Part shown: piece by piece, positions 19,852 through 30,045 of the stretch
Layout: each line of letters begins with the position of its first letter
How positions within the stretch are numbered: the stretch's first letter is position 1
DNA from: Methanocella paludicola SANAE
GTDB lineage: Archaea; Halobacteriota; Methanocellia; Methanocellales; Methanocellaceae
Direction of reading: 5' to 3'
Assembly: GCF_000011005.1 (NCBI RefSeq)
Contig: NC_013665.1
Span: 744,001-808,000 of the forward strand
Length of the DNA stretch: 64,000 bases
Notes under the pieces: generated by a model
What the model was told of the DNA's origin: nothing
The model's database searches: none
Seen by the model: only the letters and a program-made list of their open reading frames with translations
Made by a program: the position numbers and the translations under genes

Positions 19852-21805
19852 GGAGTTAGCGCCTTTCGTTATTGCCATAACAGCATTGGTCTGTATTGCG
19901 TTACTTATCCGGACTGATAGGAAAAAAATTTTCACCATCGATGGGATTTTTGCGATCCTGGGCATAATCGCAGGGTTTGCTATAACCTGCATGAATTTGT
20001 TATACAGCAATAATTATACGATCACGATAGGCCCGATAGTGGCGATCACGTCCTCGGCCTATCTAAGTCTTAAGGATACAATAAACCAGTATGCGGGCAA
20101 TTTACCCTTTAGGTTCGGCCAAAAAACCATTAGTTTCATAAATATTATCTTCTGGGGGGCAACGCTTACGGCGCTGGTCAGCTATTTCACGGCGCCCCTG
20201 TACTCGAGGCCTATAGTGTTTTTCTTATCCATAGCCTTGGCACTCACGATGCTAGGCCTTGAGCTTTTTTCATTAAAACCGGATAAGGTGAGCGTGCTTA
20301 TCGCCATTTCTAAAATATTATTTGTATCGGTGATGTTGCGGGCCAGCGCTAACCTGATCTCACCATACCCGATCGGCTCGGACCAATGGTTTCATATGAA
20401 GATCATATCCGAAATGATGAGCAGCGGCTCTATCCAAGCTCTGATAGGCCACATATCATCAGAATACCCCTTTTTCCCAATCATGCATTTGTATGTTATC
20501 GCATGCCAATTGATCGGTAATATCGACGTAAAATTAGCGATGTTTATCGTGGGGGCCGCCCTCGCACTAAGTACCGTCTTCGTTTATTTGCTTGTTAAAA
20601 CAATAACGTCGAACGAGAACATCGCGTTAATATCTATGCTGCTCCTGAACTTTGCCGATTTCCACCTGGAATGGAGCATAGAGATCATTGCCATGAGCTT
20701 TGGGCTCTCTTTGTATGCCTTACTGCTGTTCCTTATGTTCAGAAAGAAAGAATTTGATAAAATGAACTATTCACTCATCATCTTCACGTTTATACTGATC
20801 ACTCTGACGCACACCATTTCCTCGTTTATCGCTTTCATCACACTGATCAGCCTTTACGTCGGCTCGATAATATACGGTAAGCTCTATCCCAATGGCAAAA
20901 AAGAGTTCTACATCGATATTAGGCTCTGCATAATAGTGATGTTCATACTTTTTGGATATTGGACCTTTTCGAACTGCAATTTCTTTTATTTCGTAATAAG
21001 TCAGCTAAAGTTATCATTAATGAATGCAGGATTTTTATCCAGGCCCACGATGTCGTTCATCCCTGACCCGTCTAGCCACCAGTATGGCGACCTCATCAAT
21101 ATTTTAGGCTTTTTAATATTCGTGGTTTTCGGGATCATCGGCGTTCTCTGGTCTACGTCGAAAGCAAATGCCGGACAAGCGAGAATTGCGCTTGTCGTTA
21201 CGATGCTTGTCCTGTTCTTCGTATTCTTCATATTCCCGGTCATGGGGATGCGCAGCATCGTACCTTACCGGTGGCCCGCGTTTATTTACATGGGCTTCAT
21301 CTTATTCGTTTCCCAGGGATTGAGCCTGTCATTTAACGTCGTCAGAAAAAATTTCCGGGTTATCGCCTTTGTCCCATTATTTTTCGTTCTGATATTTTGC
21401 ATGATCGCTAATTCCTTTTCGAATTCGGACACCCCTTACTTTGGAAGTACGTCTTCACTAAACTACTATACGGTGTCGGAGATGATATCTTTTGAAACGC
21501 TGAATACGACATACGATGGGGATATTTTCGTAGACTATGACTCTTATGAAATGCCGTTAACCAAATACCTTAACAGGAGCGAGACCAGTAGCTACAGTCT
21601 AACGCCACTCGGAGGTTTCGACTGGAGTAATATGACGGATGGCATGGTCGTCTTAAGGGCTAAGACCGTGACACATCCGGTCCGGGGACTGTATAACGGT
21701 AGCTATTATGATATCGTCTTAGGTAACGACATCCCGTCGCACCTCAATAATAGCGCTGCCGTTTTGTTCGATTCCGGAAGCTTAAAAGGATACGTGTTGC
21801 CATGA
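19841..21805 (+). CDS. polytopic membrane protein, GT-C glycosyltransferase-like
   Basis: A 654-residue protein with about twelve or more membrane segments and a C-terminal soluble part from about 540. An early extracytoplasmic loop contains IGSDQWFHMK, resembling the acidic loop of GT-C enzymes (ArnT, STT3, PMT type), followed by SSEYPFFPIMH. GTG 19841 is supported by GGAGG seven bases upstream and overlaps the flippase gene. GT-C enzymes use lipid-phosphate-linked sugars and act outside the membrane; here it may polymerise or attach the exported unit. The family assignment is tentative; a polymerase (Wzy-like) role is the main alternative. Confidence 0.7.
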   Translation: MTFKELAPFVIAITALVCIALLIRTDRKKIFTIDGIFAILGIIAGFAITCMNLLYSNNYTITIGPIVAITSSAYLSLKDTINQYAGNLPFRFGQKTISFINIIFWGATLTALVSYFTAPLYSRPIVFFLSIALALTMLGLELFSLKPDKVSVLIAISKILFVSVMLRASANLISPYPIGSDQWFHMKIISEMMSSGSIQALIGHISSEYPFFPIMHLYVIACQLIGNIDVKLAMFIVGAALALSTVFVYLLVKTITSNENIALISMLLLNFADFHLEWSIEIIAMSFGLSLYALLLFLMFRKKEFDKMNYSLIIFTFILITLTHTISSFIAFITLISLYVGSIIYGKLYPNGKKEFYIDIRLCIIVMFILFGYWTFSNCNFFYFVISQLKLSLMNAGFLSRPTMSFIPDPSSHQYGDLINILGFLIFVVFGIIGVLWSTSKANAGQARIALVVTMLVLFFVFFIFPVMGMRSIVPYRWPAFIYMGFILFVSQGLSLSFNVVRKNFRVIAFVPLFFVLIFCMIANSFSNSDTPYFGSTSSLNYYTVSEMISFETLNTTYDGDIFVDYDSYEMPLTKYLNRSETSSYSLTPLGGFDWSNMTDGMVVLRAKTVTHPVRGLYNGSYYDIVLGNDIPSHLNNSAAVLFDSGSLKGYVLP

Positions 21806-21887
21806 GTAATGTAAAAGCCATACAGGAGCATGTTTCATACATAGGCAGGGGCGGGTTTGAAAAAATATTAACTTTCCGGGTGATAGC

Positions 21888-22946
21888 ATGAGAATAGTCG
21901 TCGATATTAATCACCCGGCTCATGTACATTACTTTAAAAATTTTATATGGCAGATGCAAAAAAAAGGTCACGAAACGTTGATCACTGCCAGTGAGAAGGA
22001 CATATCATATAAATTGTTAAATAATTATGAGTTTGATTATATAAAGCTAGGGGCATATGGAAAATCACTATCCTATAAAATTTTAAACATCCCTGCACTT
22101 GATGTGAAGATGTATGGGGCTGTAAAAAAATTTAATCCGGATGTATTTCTTGGGCAAGGATCTATTCGAGGGGCGCATGTATCTAAACTAATGAATAGGC
22201 CATCTATCGCCTTAGATGATACGGAACATGCAAAACTTGAGCATATGCTATATGTTCCCTTTACCGATGCCGTATTGACTTCCACGTGTTTTAGGAAAGA
22301 TTTCGGTAAAAAACAAGTCAGGTATAATGGGTATACTGAACTGTTGTATTTACATCCCAACTGTTTCAAGCCCGACCCCGCAGTGCTCGATGAAGTGGGA
22401 TTAAGTAAAAATGATAACATCATCATCTTACGGTTCGTATCCTGGGACGCAAACCATGACGTCGGACAGAACGGGCTATCGCGTGAGATGAAACATAAGT
22501 TCGTTAAGGACCTCGAAAAATACGGAAGAGTTCTCATAACTTCAGAGGTCTCGCTTGATAAGGAGCTTGAAAAATATAAGATGAATATCAAGCCCGAAAG
22601 ATTACACGACCTTCTTTATTATTCTACTTTGTACATCGGTGAAGGTGCAACTACTGCTTCAGAATCTGCCGTTTTAGGGACTCATGCGATCTACGTGAAT
22701 ACGTTGAGACTCGGATATACGGACGAAGAGGAAACAAAATACGGCCTGGTTTACAATTTCTCCGATAAGAAGACGATGGACAGGCAAGCGTTCAGCAAAG
22801 CGATGGAACTACTTCAAAATAACAATCTGAGGAGCGAAGGAAAGGCAAAAAGGGAAAAATTGCTAAGGGACAAGATCGACGTGACTGCTTTCTTGATGAA
22901 TTTCATTGAAAATTATCAAAAAGACACAATATCCGGAAGGTTATAG
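21888..22946 (+). CDS. DUF354 family protein, second copy
   Basis: A 352-residue paralogue of the protein at 54, collinear over nearly the whole length (INHPAHVHYFKNFIWQM; KFNPDVFLGQGSI; DVGQNGLS; GEGATTASESAVLGT). It lacks the roughly 30-residue C-terminal tail of the first copy. It is followed one base later by a nucleotide-sugar dehydrogenase and looks translationally coupled to it. The local sequence is AT-richer than the right half of the window, which may point to transfer of this block. Predicted GT-B-like transferase or epimerase; substrate unknown. Confidence 0.85.
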   Translation: MRIVVDINHPAHVHYFKNFIWQMQKKGHETLITASEKDISYKLLNNYEFDYIKLGAYGKSLSYKILNIPALDVKMYGAVKKFNPDVFLGQGSIRGAHVSKLMNRPSIALDDTEHAKLEHMLYVPFTDAVLTSTCFRKDFGKKQVRYNGYTELLYLHPNCFKPDPAVLDEVGLSKNDNIIILRFVSWDANHDVGQNGLSREMKHKFVKDLEKYGRVLITSEVSLDKELEKYKMNIKPERLHDLLYYSTLYIGEGATTASESAVLGTHAIYVNTLRLGYTDEEETKYGLVYNFSDKKTMDRQAFSKAMELLQNNNLRSEGKAKREKLLRDKIDVTAFLMNFIENYQKDTISGRL

Positions 22947-22947
22947 A

Positions 22948-24273
22948 ATGGAAGAATTATTAACAAAGATCAATGATCGTACTGCTACGGTAGGGCTCAT
23001 TGGGCTTGGTTATGTCGGGTTACCGCTCGCAATGGCCTTTTCCAGAAAATTTAACGTCATCGGATACGACACCAACTTAAATATTATTAATACCCTGAAA
23101 GATGGCAGGTCCAATATACCTGACATTTCCGACGACGAAATAAAAACTTACGTGAATAATTCGTTCTATCCGACGGCCGATTATGGCGAGTTGAAAAAGT
23201 GCGATTTTATTATAATATGCGTTCCAACGCCATTGACCGAAGGAAAAGAGCCCGATCTAAGCTATATAAAAAGCGCCTGTGAAACAATAACTAAGATACT
23301 GCGAAAAGGCCAGTGCATCATCTTAGAAAGTACTACGTATCCCGGCACAACGGACGATGTCGTCGTCCCGATGCTTGAAAAAACAGGCCTGAAGGCCATG
23401 GTCGATTTTGGGGTAGCGTTCTCGCCTGAGAGAATAGACCCCGGTAATAAGCTATTTACCGTTGAAAAAATACCGAAAATCGTTGGCGGCGTAAATGAAG
23501 TATGTACGGAAATAGCCGCACAATTGTATGGGAGTGTTATCGATAAAATAATCAAGGTCAAGGATGCCAAAACCGCAGAAGCTGTAAAAATGGTAGAAAA
23601 TATCTTCAGGAACGTAAATATCGCCCTAGTCAACGAACTGTCCTTAATATTCGAAAGAATGGGCATCGATGCGTGGGAAGTCATAAGTGCGGCCTCGACT
23701 AAACCTTATGGCTACATGGCTTTTTATCCCGGTCCGGGCATTGGGGGCCATTGTATTCCACTGGACCCGTATTATTTGTCTTACCAGGCAAAAAGATACG
23801 GGTTCATACCGAGATTCATTGAAACTTCGGGCGAGATCAATGATTTCATGATGATCCATACGATAAATCTCGCAGGCAAAGGGCTTAAGAAAATCAATAA
23901 AAAAATATACGGCTCAACCATATCGATAATGGGATTATCCTACAAGAAAAATATCCCGGACACAAGGGAATCCCCTTCGATAAAGATTATAGAGGAACTA
24001 ATCCGCCTTGGGGCAAATGTAAAAATATATGATCCCTACGCGAATTCAATTAGAATTAATGATCATAATTTAGATTCGGAAAAGGATATCATGAGCGCTG
24101 TTAAAGGTTCGGACTGCGCTATTTTCATGGTAGACCACGATAGTTTTAAACGCCAAAGGATAGGGGACCTTGTAAAATCCATGAGGTCGCCGGTGATCGT
24201 TGATTGTAAAAATATTTTCGTTAACGATAACGAAAATGTTGTTTATTATGGCCTAGGAAAGGATAATAAATAG
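22948..24273 (+). CDS. nucleotide-sugar 6-dehydrogenase, second copy (WbpA/WecC type)
   Basis: A 441-residue UDP-sugar dehydrogenase. Motifs: GLIGLGYVGLPLAMAFS Rossmann loop, LESTTYPGTTDD, FSPERIDPGN, and the catalytic cysteine in GPGIGGHCIPLDP. The C-terminal domain contains ISIMGLSYKKNIPDTRESPS. The segment FSPERIDPGN and its length are typical of UDP-N-acetylglucosamine 6-dehydrogenases. ATG 22948 follows the DUF354 stop by one base and has GGAAGGT six bases upstream; a reading from 22906 would overlap the previous gene. With the enzyme at 17000, the locus encodes two distinct uronate-forming enzymes. Confidence 0.9.
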   Translation: MEELLTKINDRTATVGLIGLGYVGLPLAMAFSRKFNVIGYDTNLNIINTLKDGRSNIPDISDDEIKTYVNNSFYPTADYGELKKCDFIIICVPTPLTEGKEPDLSYIKSACETITKILRKGQCIILESTTYPGTTDDVVVPMLEKTGLKAMVDFGVAFSPERIDPGNKLFTVEKIPKIVGGVNEVCTEIAAQLYGSVIDKIIKVKDAKTAEAVKMVENIFRNVNIALVNELSLIFERMGIDAWEVISAASTKPYGYMAFYPGPGIGGHCIPLDPYYLSYQAKRYGFIPRFIETSGEINDFMMIHTINLAGKGLKKINKKIYGSTISIMGLSYKKNIPDTRESPSIKIIEELIRLGANVKIYDPYANSIRINDHNLDSEKDIMSAVKGSDCAIFMVDHDSFKRQRIGDLVKSMRSPVIVDCKNIFVNDNENVVYYGLGKDNK

Positions 24274-24499
24274 AATTTAAAAGATTAAAATAATAATTAA
24301 ATTCCGATCGGGGGCATAAAAGGATTAGTAACCCGATGATATTTTTATTTGAAAAATAGATCATTATCCAATCCTCCGCTTTTAGTAATACATGCGTTGG
24401 TTAAAGGGGGCTTACCTAAAAAATATATACTTTGATAATTATACTATACTTATATGGAAAAATCTGTTAACAACAAATTGTTTGTAAAATAATGAACTG

Positions 24500-27157
24500 G
24501 TGATACGAACGGTATTTAAAAACAATGTGCTGGCAATTTATTTCATAGTGTCTCTTGCGCTATCATTATTGTTTTATTGCATTTTTTACGTTCCATGGGC
24601 ACAGGTAGACCTTGCTAGCCTCTTGCTGTTTAACCAAACGCCCATAGCGACTGTAAATGATGTCTCATCGCATCCTTTCTTATTGTTCCATGATATCCGC
24701 GAGGTGCCGGGTTACCAGAATCGCATGTCCTCTCCCTGGAGCGGATGGGAAAATGACATCATGAGCTCGGCCAATACAGCGCTTTCAAAGGACTTCACCC
24801 GCCCTGACTGGGGCACATACGATTCCTATGATGATGGATGGATCTCAGCGCGAGGCCAGTATGCGATGAACCTGGCCCTCGCCTACCAGATCACGAAAAA
24901 AACATCCTATGCCGATAAGGCAAAGGAAGCCTTGCTTAACATCGATATCGCGAGAATGCCTGATAGTACTGTCTTGATGACTCCCGAGGGCTTTAAGGCA
25001 ATAGGCTTATACTCGTATTGTCTCGCCTATGACTGGGTACAGCCGACCCTTGACCCGGATAGCGATAGAAAAATAAGGGATGAACTGGCGAAGCTTGCCG
25101 ACTCGGTCTATATTGACCTGAACTCCTCCGCGGCCGATGACGGGCTTAACTATAAGGACAATATCTATTTTTATGATTTCCATGGGCAGGCTTATCCGAT
25201 CATGGGTATTGCAGGCCTGACCCTGAATGATTTTACGAATCCTGACAACCTGTTGCTCTCGTCTACACCTGCAGACTGGATAAAGGTGGGCACTGACGAC
25301 TTCTTCGTAAACGACAAGCTTCATGATTTCGGCCGGTCTATGATAAGCTTCGGGTTCGACAACTCGGGGCAGGACCTCTTCGGAGCGTATAAGTCATATT
25401 ATACCGACGACCTTGTTTTATGGGCACAGGTATACAGCCATTATTATAGCAGGAACATGTTCGACGTGTACCCCATAGCGAAGCTTGCGTTAACCAGTGA
25501 ATTATGGGATTCCCTGCCCAACTATTATGGTAATGATTTCGTTACGAACGGCAACATAAAATACGATTACCACCGGGGGATCATCAACCTCCTCGATGCC
25601 AATAATCGCTCGTTTGCACTGAACTTTGACGACTATGTCGATAGCTCGAATACATTGCCATATTCATTCGTCGATAATCACATTTATTATGGTACCAAGC
25701 CTTTACCATCCGCTCTCCTGTATACCGTCTACGGGGACTATTCCTCGGTCCAGAGAAAGACTCCCCCCTGGACGAGCCATCTGAGCCCCGATTCCGTGTA
25801 CCAGGTCTTCAGGGGTAGCTGGGATACGGATAGCGATTGGTTAGCCCTCATTACGTGGAATGTGTTCACAGGGGCGAACAGGGACATGTCGCATCAGGAC
25901 CAGTTGAGCTTCGAGTACTATGGAAAAGGCGATCTATTATTAGCCGATGGCGGCGAGGATATAAACGTGCTCGACCATTACCAGGGACGCTATGAAGTAT
26001 ACCATAATACGATTGCCATCGAAGACCCTAGAAATCCATACCCTCCGTCCCCATGGGCCGATAGTACTGCTAGGGGAATATTCAAAGGCTATTATTATTT
26101 AAATACTACCGCTACGATCAATGACCTTTTCAGCACGCCCTGGATGGAAGCCGTGAATGCGGGAGCGACGATAAAGGATGTGGCTAACATGGTGGGCAGT
26201 GATGCCGATAATATGGAACTCTCTTCTCCCATCGAATATGAAAGGATGGTATTATACCCCCATAGAGACTATTTCATCGTGGTAGACCGGATGGAAGGCA
26301 GCCAGGCCTGGGGCTACCGGAATATATTCCGGCCGACGAGCCTGAGCATCGTGCCATCCACCGGCACCTCCGAGAGCCAGGTAGGCCATGTGAAGGGCAG
26401 CCTCGCCATCGATAATACGCCCTTTAACTGGCTAGCGTTACCGTATAAGGCGGAGACGCCAACGGAAATTACTACGAATTCGTTTAACTGGAGTACCGTT
26501 AACCCGTATGGTAATGCCGTCGATCTACAGGTTTTCACAGTTCCTGCCAGCGAAGTGTTGGTGACGAAGCATGTAGGCCGGATCGCCGGCTATACCGAAC
26601 AATCAGAGGTCTTCTCGCCCGTGGTCTACTTCAGGTCGCCGCCTGCCGATAACACGTATAGGGTGACGGCCCTGATCTCCAGCTACCCATCGGATGTTCA
26701 TCCGGCTCCGATCGCCATACCTGTAAAGGGCACCGGTAATGCCATGCAGGTCACGTCGAAAGGCTATAGCGATTACGTCTACACCGGAAAGGGCGACGCG
26801 TCCTTCGGGAACTATTCCACGGATGCGGACACGGCCTTCGTCCGGGAGGCTCCTCAGCCCTCCGAATTTACAATGATCAACGGCTCATACCTAAACCTTG
26901 GCAACACGTTGATGGCGGGCACATCGGAAAAAGCCGATTACCTGTCTTTGAAAAGGGACGGCAGCGACATCAAATTTACCATAAAGTGTGACGGGGATGG
27001 CCAGCTTACCCTGGGGCAAATAGCCCCGGCGTTTTGGTATAAGGTCTTTAAGGATGGCGCGGAGTACCCGAACTGGAAGCTCGCCGAAAATGGTGCAGGG
27101 ATGGTCATAAACCTCGGGCCTGGCGAGCATACCTATGAAATACGGGGCTTCCCATAG
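24500..27157 (+). CDS. heparinase II/III-like polysaccharide lyase, membrane-anchored or exported
   Basis: An 885-residue paralogue of the N-terminal lyase part of the protein at 12471, closely similar throughout (HPFLLFHDI, SPWSGWENDIMSSANTALSKDF, LADGGEDINVLDHYQG, YHNTIAIEDPRNP). The N-terminus has a hydrophobic stretch at about residues 10-32 without an obvious cleavage site, so it may stay membrane-anchored with the enzyme outside. It has no Pro-Thr linker or LamG module. The frame starts with GTG 24500; no Shine-Dalgarno sequence is visible and the start is tentative. Probably acts on the same polymer as its paralogue. Confidence 0.8.
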   Translation: MIRTVFKNNVLAIYFIVSLALSLLFYCIFYVPWAQVDLASLLLFNQTPIATVNDVSSHPFLLFHDIREVPGYQNRMSSPWSGWENDIMSSANTALSKDFTRPDWGTYDSYDDGWISARGQYAMNLALAYQITKKTSYADKAKEALLNIDIARMPDSTVLMTPEGFKAIGLYSYCLAYDWVQPTLDPDSDRKIRDELAKLADSVYIDLNSSAADDGLNYKDNIYFYDFHGQAYPIMGIAGLTLNDFTNPDNLLLSSTPADWIKVGTDDFFVNDKLHDFGRSMISFGFDNSGQDLFGAYKSYYTDDLVLWAQVYSHYYSRNMFDVYPIAKLALTSELWDSLPNYYGNDFVTNGNIKYDYHRGIINLLDANNRSFALNFDDYVDSSNTLPYSFVDNHIYYGTKPLPSALLYTVYGDYSSVQRKTPPWTSHLSPDSVYQVFRGSWDTDSDWLALITWNVFTGANRDMSHQDQLSFEYYGKGDLLLADGGEDINVLDHYQGRYEVYHNTIAIEDPRNPYPPSPWADSTARGIFKGYYYLNTTATINDLFSTPWMEAVNAGATIKDVANMVGSDADNMELSSPIEYERMVLYPHRDYFIVVDRMEGSQAWGYRNIFRPTSLSIVPSTGTSESQVGHVKGSLAIDNTPFNWLALPYKAETPTEITTNSFNWSTVNPYGNAVDLQVFTVPASEVLVTKHVGRIAGYTEQSEVFSPVVYFRSPPADNTYRVTALISSYPSDVHPAPIAIPVKGTGNAMQVTSKGYSDYVYTGKGDASFGNYSTDADTAFVREAPQPSEFTMINGSYLNLGNTLMAGTSEKADYLSLKRDGSDIKFTIKCDGDGQLTLGQIAPAFWYKVFKDGAEYPNWKLAENGAGMVINLGPGEHTYEIRGFP

Positions 27158-27200
27158 AAAGGTTAAAATATTATATAATACAAGTTATATTACTGAGCAT

Positions 27201-27464
27201 ATGACTATGAGGAGCTTAAACGTCGGATATATTCATTCCATATGGATACTCACCACGCTGGCAATCCTGATCTATTTTCAGAGCCTGAGTATCGAACGGT
27301 TCTTCGTGCTCTACTTTATCGGCTTCATGGTCCTCGAAAAATTATTGAGATCTCCCGAGGACAGTCCCCGGTTTACTATGGTGATGAACGTGATCATGGT
27401 CATAGGCGTATTTGTTTTTATAATGCTCATGCTAAACGTGGTGCTTACTATTTTCATCACGTAA
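27201..27464 (+). CDS. small two- to three-span membrane protein
   Basis: An 87-residue hydrophobic protein with segments near residues 12-27, 32-45 and 62-85. ATG 27201 (MTMRSLNVGY) is preferred over the longer frame from 27135 that would overlap the lyase gene. It lies in the gap between the lyase and the DUF1616 gene and all run in the same direction, so co-transcription is likely. Family not recognised; an accessory subunit for the following membrane protein is only a guess. Confidence 0.65.
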   Translation: MTMRSLNVGYIHSIWILTTLAILIYFQSLSIERFFVLYFIGFMVLEKLLRSPEDSPRFTMVMNVIMVIGVFVFIMLMLNVVLTIFIT

Positions 27465-27506
27465 CTTTTGGGACCCTGGCAAGATAAAAATTTAGCAGGT
27501 CATCGT

Positions 27507-28481
27507 ATGTATGAACAAGATATCTCGTATGAAAAGAAGCAGGCGTACAATGGCCCAGGTAAAGAAGCCCTGGGCTTAGACCTGGCATTTATCCTCGGAT
27601 TTAACATTTTGATGCTAGCCTGCATCTACCTCCCTATCCTTAATGAGACGATGATAAGGCCAATAGCGGGCACTATCATGGTCTTGTTCATCCCCGGCTA
27701 TTCGCTCGCGGCCGCCCTCTATCCGGGAAAGGCTGATATCGATACCGTGGAAAGGATCGCCCTCTCGTTCGGGCTAAACCTTGGAATCATGCCCATAGCG
27801 GTGCTCCTCGCGAATTTTACGCCCTGGGGCATACACCTCGGGCCCATCGTCGCCATTCTCACAATCCTCACGATCTTATTCATTCTGGTTGCAGTTATGC
27901 GAAGGCGGAGGATTCCTGCCGACGAGAGGTTCTCGATCGACATCGGCGGGGCTTATCAGGATTTAAAAAGATCATTAATTTTTACGGACAGGAAGCCCCA
28001 GTATCTAACGTTCCTGGTAACATCGGTCATAATAATAGCCATATGTTTCACGCTGGCCTATTTCCTTCTTACGCCGGGGCGGACCGATAATTTCACGGAA
28101 TTTTATATCCTCGGCCCCGGAGGGAGGATGAAAGATTATCCTACGGATTTTTACCTGGGCAGCGGGCAGCCCATCATCGTATGTATCGCGAACCATGAGC
28201 ATAAAACCGTCGACTATAGCCTGGTCATTTCCGTCAACGGTAGTGCAAATGTCATTTACTCTGAACAGATCCCGCTAGGGGATAATCAGACCTGGGAGAA
28301 GACCATCATGTTGAGGCCCAGAACCACCGGGTCGAACATGAAAATGGCGTTCTCGCTCTACGATGACGGACCATCGTCCACTCCTTATCGGGAGTGCGAC
28401 CTATACGTGAATGTTCTGCCCGCGGCGTCTGTGTCACCGCCCATGTGGCAGCAATTATTGGGCGAGTCCGGGGAAGCATGA
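27507..28481 (+). CDS. DUF1616 membrane protein
   Basis: About 324 residues. Four to five membrane segments in the first half (FILGFNILMLACIYLPIL; IAGTIMVLFIPGYSLAAALYP; GIMPIAVLLANF) match the archaeal DUF1616 family, with the characteristic FIPGYSLAAALYP followed by ERIALSFGLNL. The C-terminal part is an extracytoplasmic beta domain (FTEFYILGPGGR). ATG 27507 is chosen over TTG 27468. Members are frequent near archaeal surface-glycan genes; the function is not established. Confidence 0.8.
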   Translation: MYEQDISYEKKQAYNGPGKEALGLDLAFILGFNILMLACIYLPILNETMIRPIAGTIMVLFIPGYSLAAALYPGKADIDTVERIALSFGLNLGIMPIAVLLANFTPWGIHLGPIVAILTILTILFILVAVMRRRRIPADERFSIDIGGAYQDLKRSLIFTDRKPQYLTFLVTSVIIIAICFTLAYFLLTPGRTDNFTEFYILGPGGRMKDYPTDFYLGSGQPIIVCIANHEHKTVDYSLVISVNGSANVIYSEQIPLGDNQTWEKTIMLRPRTTGSNMKMAFSLYDDGPSSTPYRECDLYVNVLPAASVSPPMWQQLLGESGEA

Positions 28482-28551
28482 TATTTAATGGCCGGTTACA
28501 CGTTCCCAAAGTCCCGACCGTTATGCATTACATTTGTGTAGGAAGGATTCG

Positions 28552-30045
28552 ATGAAAATCGCAATCATAAAGGACGATAAGCTGGATTATTGCCATAGTG
28601 CGCCGTTTCACCCGTCCGTGAGCTATCCCGAGTATCCCTTTCAGGACACCGGTACGAAAAACGAATGCTATGACCGTGTCCGGGAGCTGTTCTACCGGCT
28701 TGGCATGGATATCGATAACTATGGCAGGCCAGACTGGAACCCCCTCGGCACGATCATCCGGCCGGGAGACAACGTTTTTATTAAACCCAATCTTGTCAGC
28801 CACTTCAAGCCCAAAGGCGGCGAGGAAGCGCTGGTCACGCAGGGCTCCGTGATCCGGGCGGTCCTGGACTATGCAAATATCGCATTGAGGGGGACGGGAA
28901 CCCTGACCATCGGGGATGCGCCTTATATAAACACGGATTTCTCTAAAGTGGTACAAGATACCAGCCTGAACGAGATCGCAGAATATTACGCGCAAAACGC
29001 CGGTATCAAGTTGAAGATCCTGGACCTGAGGCTGGAAAAAGGCGAGCTCCGGAGCGGGAGAATTAAAAAGCGGCATCTCGAAGGCGACCCCCGGGGATAT
29101 GCCTTCGTCGACCTTAAGCACGACTCGGAACATTCAAGGGCCGGAGACTATGAAAAACTCCGGATCGCTTACTACGACCGGCACCAAATGGCGGAGCACC
29201 ATAATAGCGGGAAAAACGAATATTTAATCGCCAACAGCATTCTTGAAGCCGACGTCATCCTCAACGTCCCTAAGCTCAAGACCCATTCGAAGACCGCCTT
29301 TAGCTGCGCCTTAAAGAACATGGTGGGCATTAATGGCTGTAAGGACATGGTCCCCCATCACAAGGCTGGATCGATAGCGGACGGCGGCGACGAATACCTA
29401 CATAAAGACCCCCTGATTGACCTCTCTAGTAGGATCAAGGACGAGATACCGACGACCGCCAATCTATATAAGATATACCTGCTCCGGGGCATCTATTCTT
29501 TGCTATTTATCTCCCGGCTCTTGCAACCGGCTAAAAACATGTATCACGTGGGGAGCTGGTATGGGAATGAGACGCTCCCCCGGACAATTACTGACCTGAA
29601 CAAGATCATCTTCTATGCCGACCGGAGCGGGGTAATGTGCGATACACCGCAGAGAAGGATCTTCACGGTTGTGGACGGTATTGTCGCGGGTGAAAGGGAG
29701 GGGCCGATGGAGAACCAGGCAAAAAAATGCGGTGTTCTAGTCGCAGGGTATAATCCAGTTGACGTGGACATCGTTTGCAGCATGATCATGGGCTTCGATC
29801 ATAATAAGATACCCATGATTAAATACGCCCTGCACCCCATTAAATATCCTTTAACCCAGGGCGACGCGAGCGATATTGAGGTCTTGTCCGAAAAATGTAA
29901 TCTATTTCCTTTGGTCTATACTGCCTATAACTGCCATATAGAGCCCCCTAGCGGCTGGAAAGGGCATATCGAATATGAGGATCAAATGGGCGCTAAATAC
30001 GGCCGGAGCGAGGCTGGGGCAGATACCAGGCCGATCAACATATAA
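28552..30045 (+). CDS. DUF362 domain protein
   Basis: A 497-residue cytoplasmic protein of the DUF362 family. Visible are FIKPNLVSHF, TIGDAPYINTDF, LNVPKLKTHSKTAFSCALKNMVG and a C-terminal VDGIVAGEREGPM segment. It has no 4Fe-4S ferredoxin domain, unlike some family members. ATG 28552 has AGGAAGG about five bases upstream. DUF362 proteins occur in many archaeal and bacterial polysaccharide loci but have no firmly known activity. It closes the surface-glycan region before the insertion elements. Confidence 0.85.
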   Translation: MKIAIIKDDKLDYCHSAPFHPSVSYPEYPFQDTGTKNECYDRVRELFYRLGMDIDNYGRPDWNPLGTIIRPGDNVFIKPNLVSHFKPKGGEEALVTQGSVIRAVLDYANIALRGTGTLTIGDAPYINTDFSKVVQDTSLNEIAEYYAQNAGIKLKILDLRLEKGELRSGRIKKRHLEGDPRGYAFVDLKHDSEHSRAGDYEKLRIAYYDRHQMAEHHNSGKNEYLIANSILEADVILNVPKLKTHSKTAFSCALKNMVGINGCKDMVPHHKAGSIADGGDEYLHKDPLIDLSSRIKDEIPTTANLYKIYLLRGIYSLLFISRLLQPAKNMYHVGSWYGNETLPRTITDLNKIIFYADRSGVMCDTPQRRIFTVVDGIVAGEREGPMENQAKKCGVLVAGYNPVDVDIVCSMIMGFDHNKIPMIKYALHPIKYPLTQGDASDIEVLSEKCNLFPLVYTAYNCHIEPPSGWKGHIEYEDQMGAKYGRSEAGADTRPINI

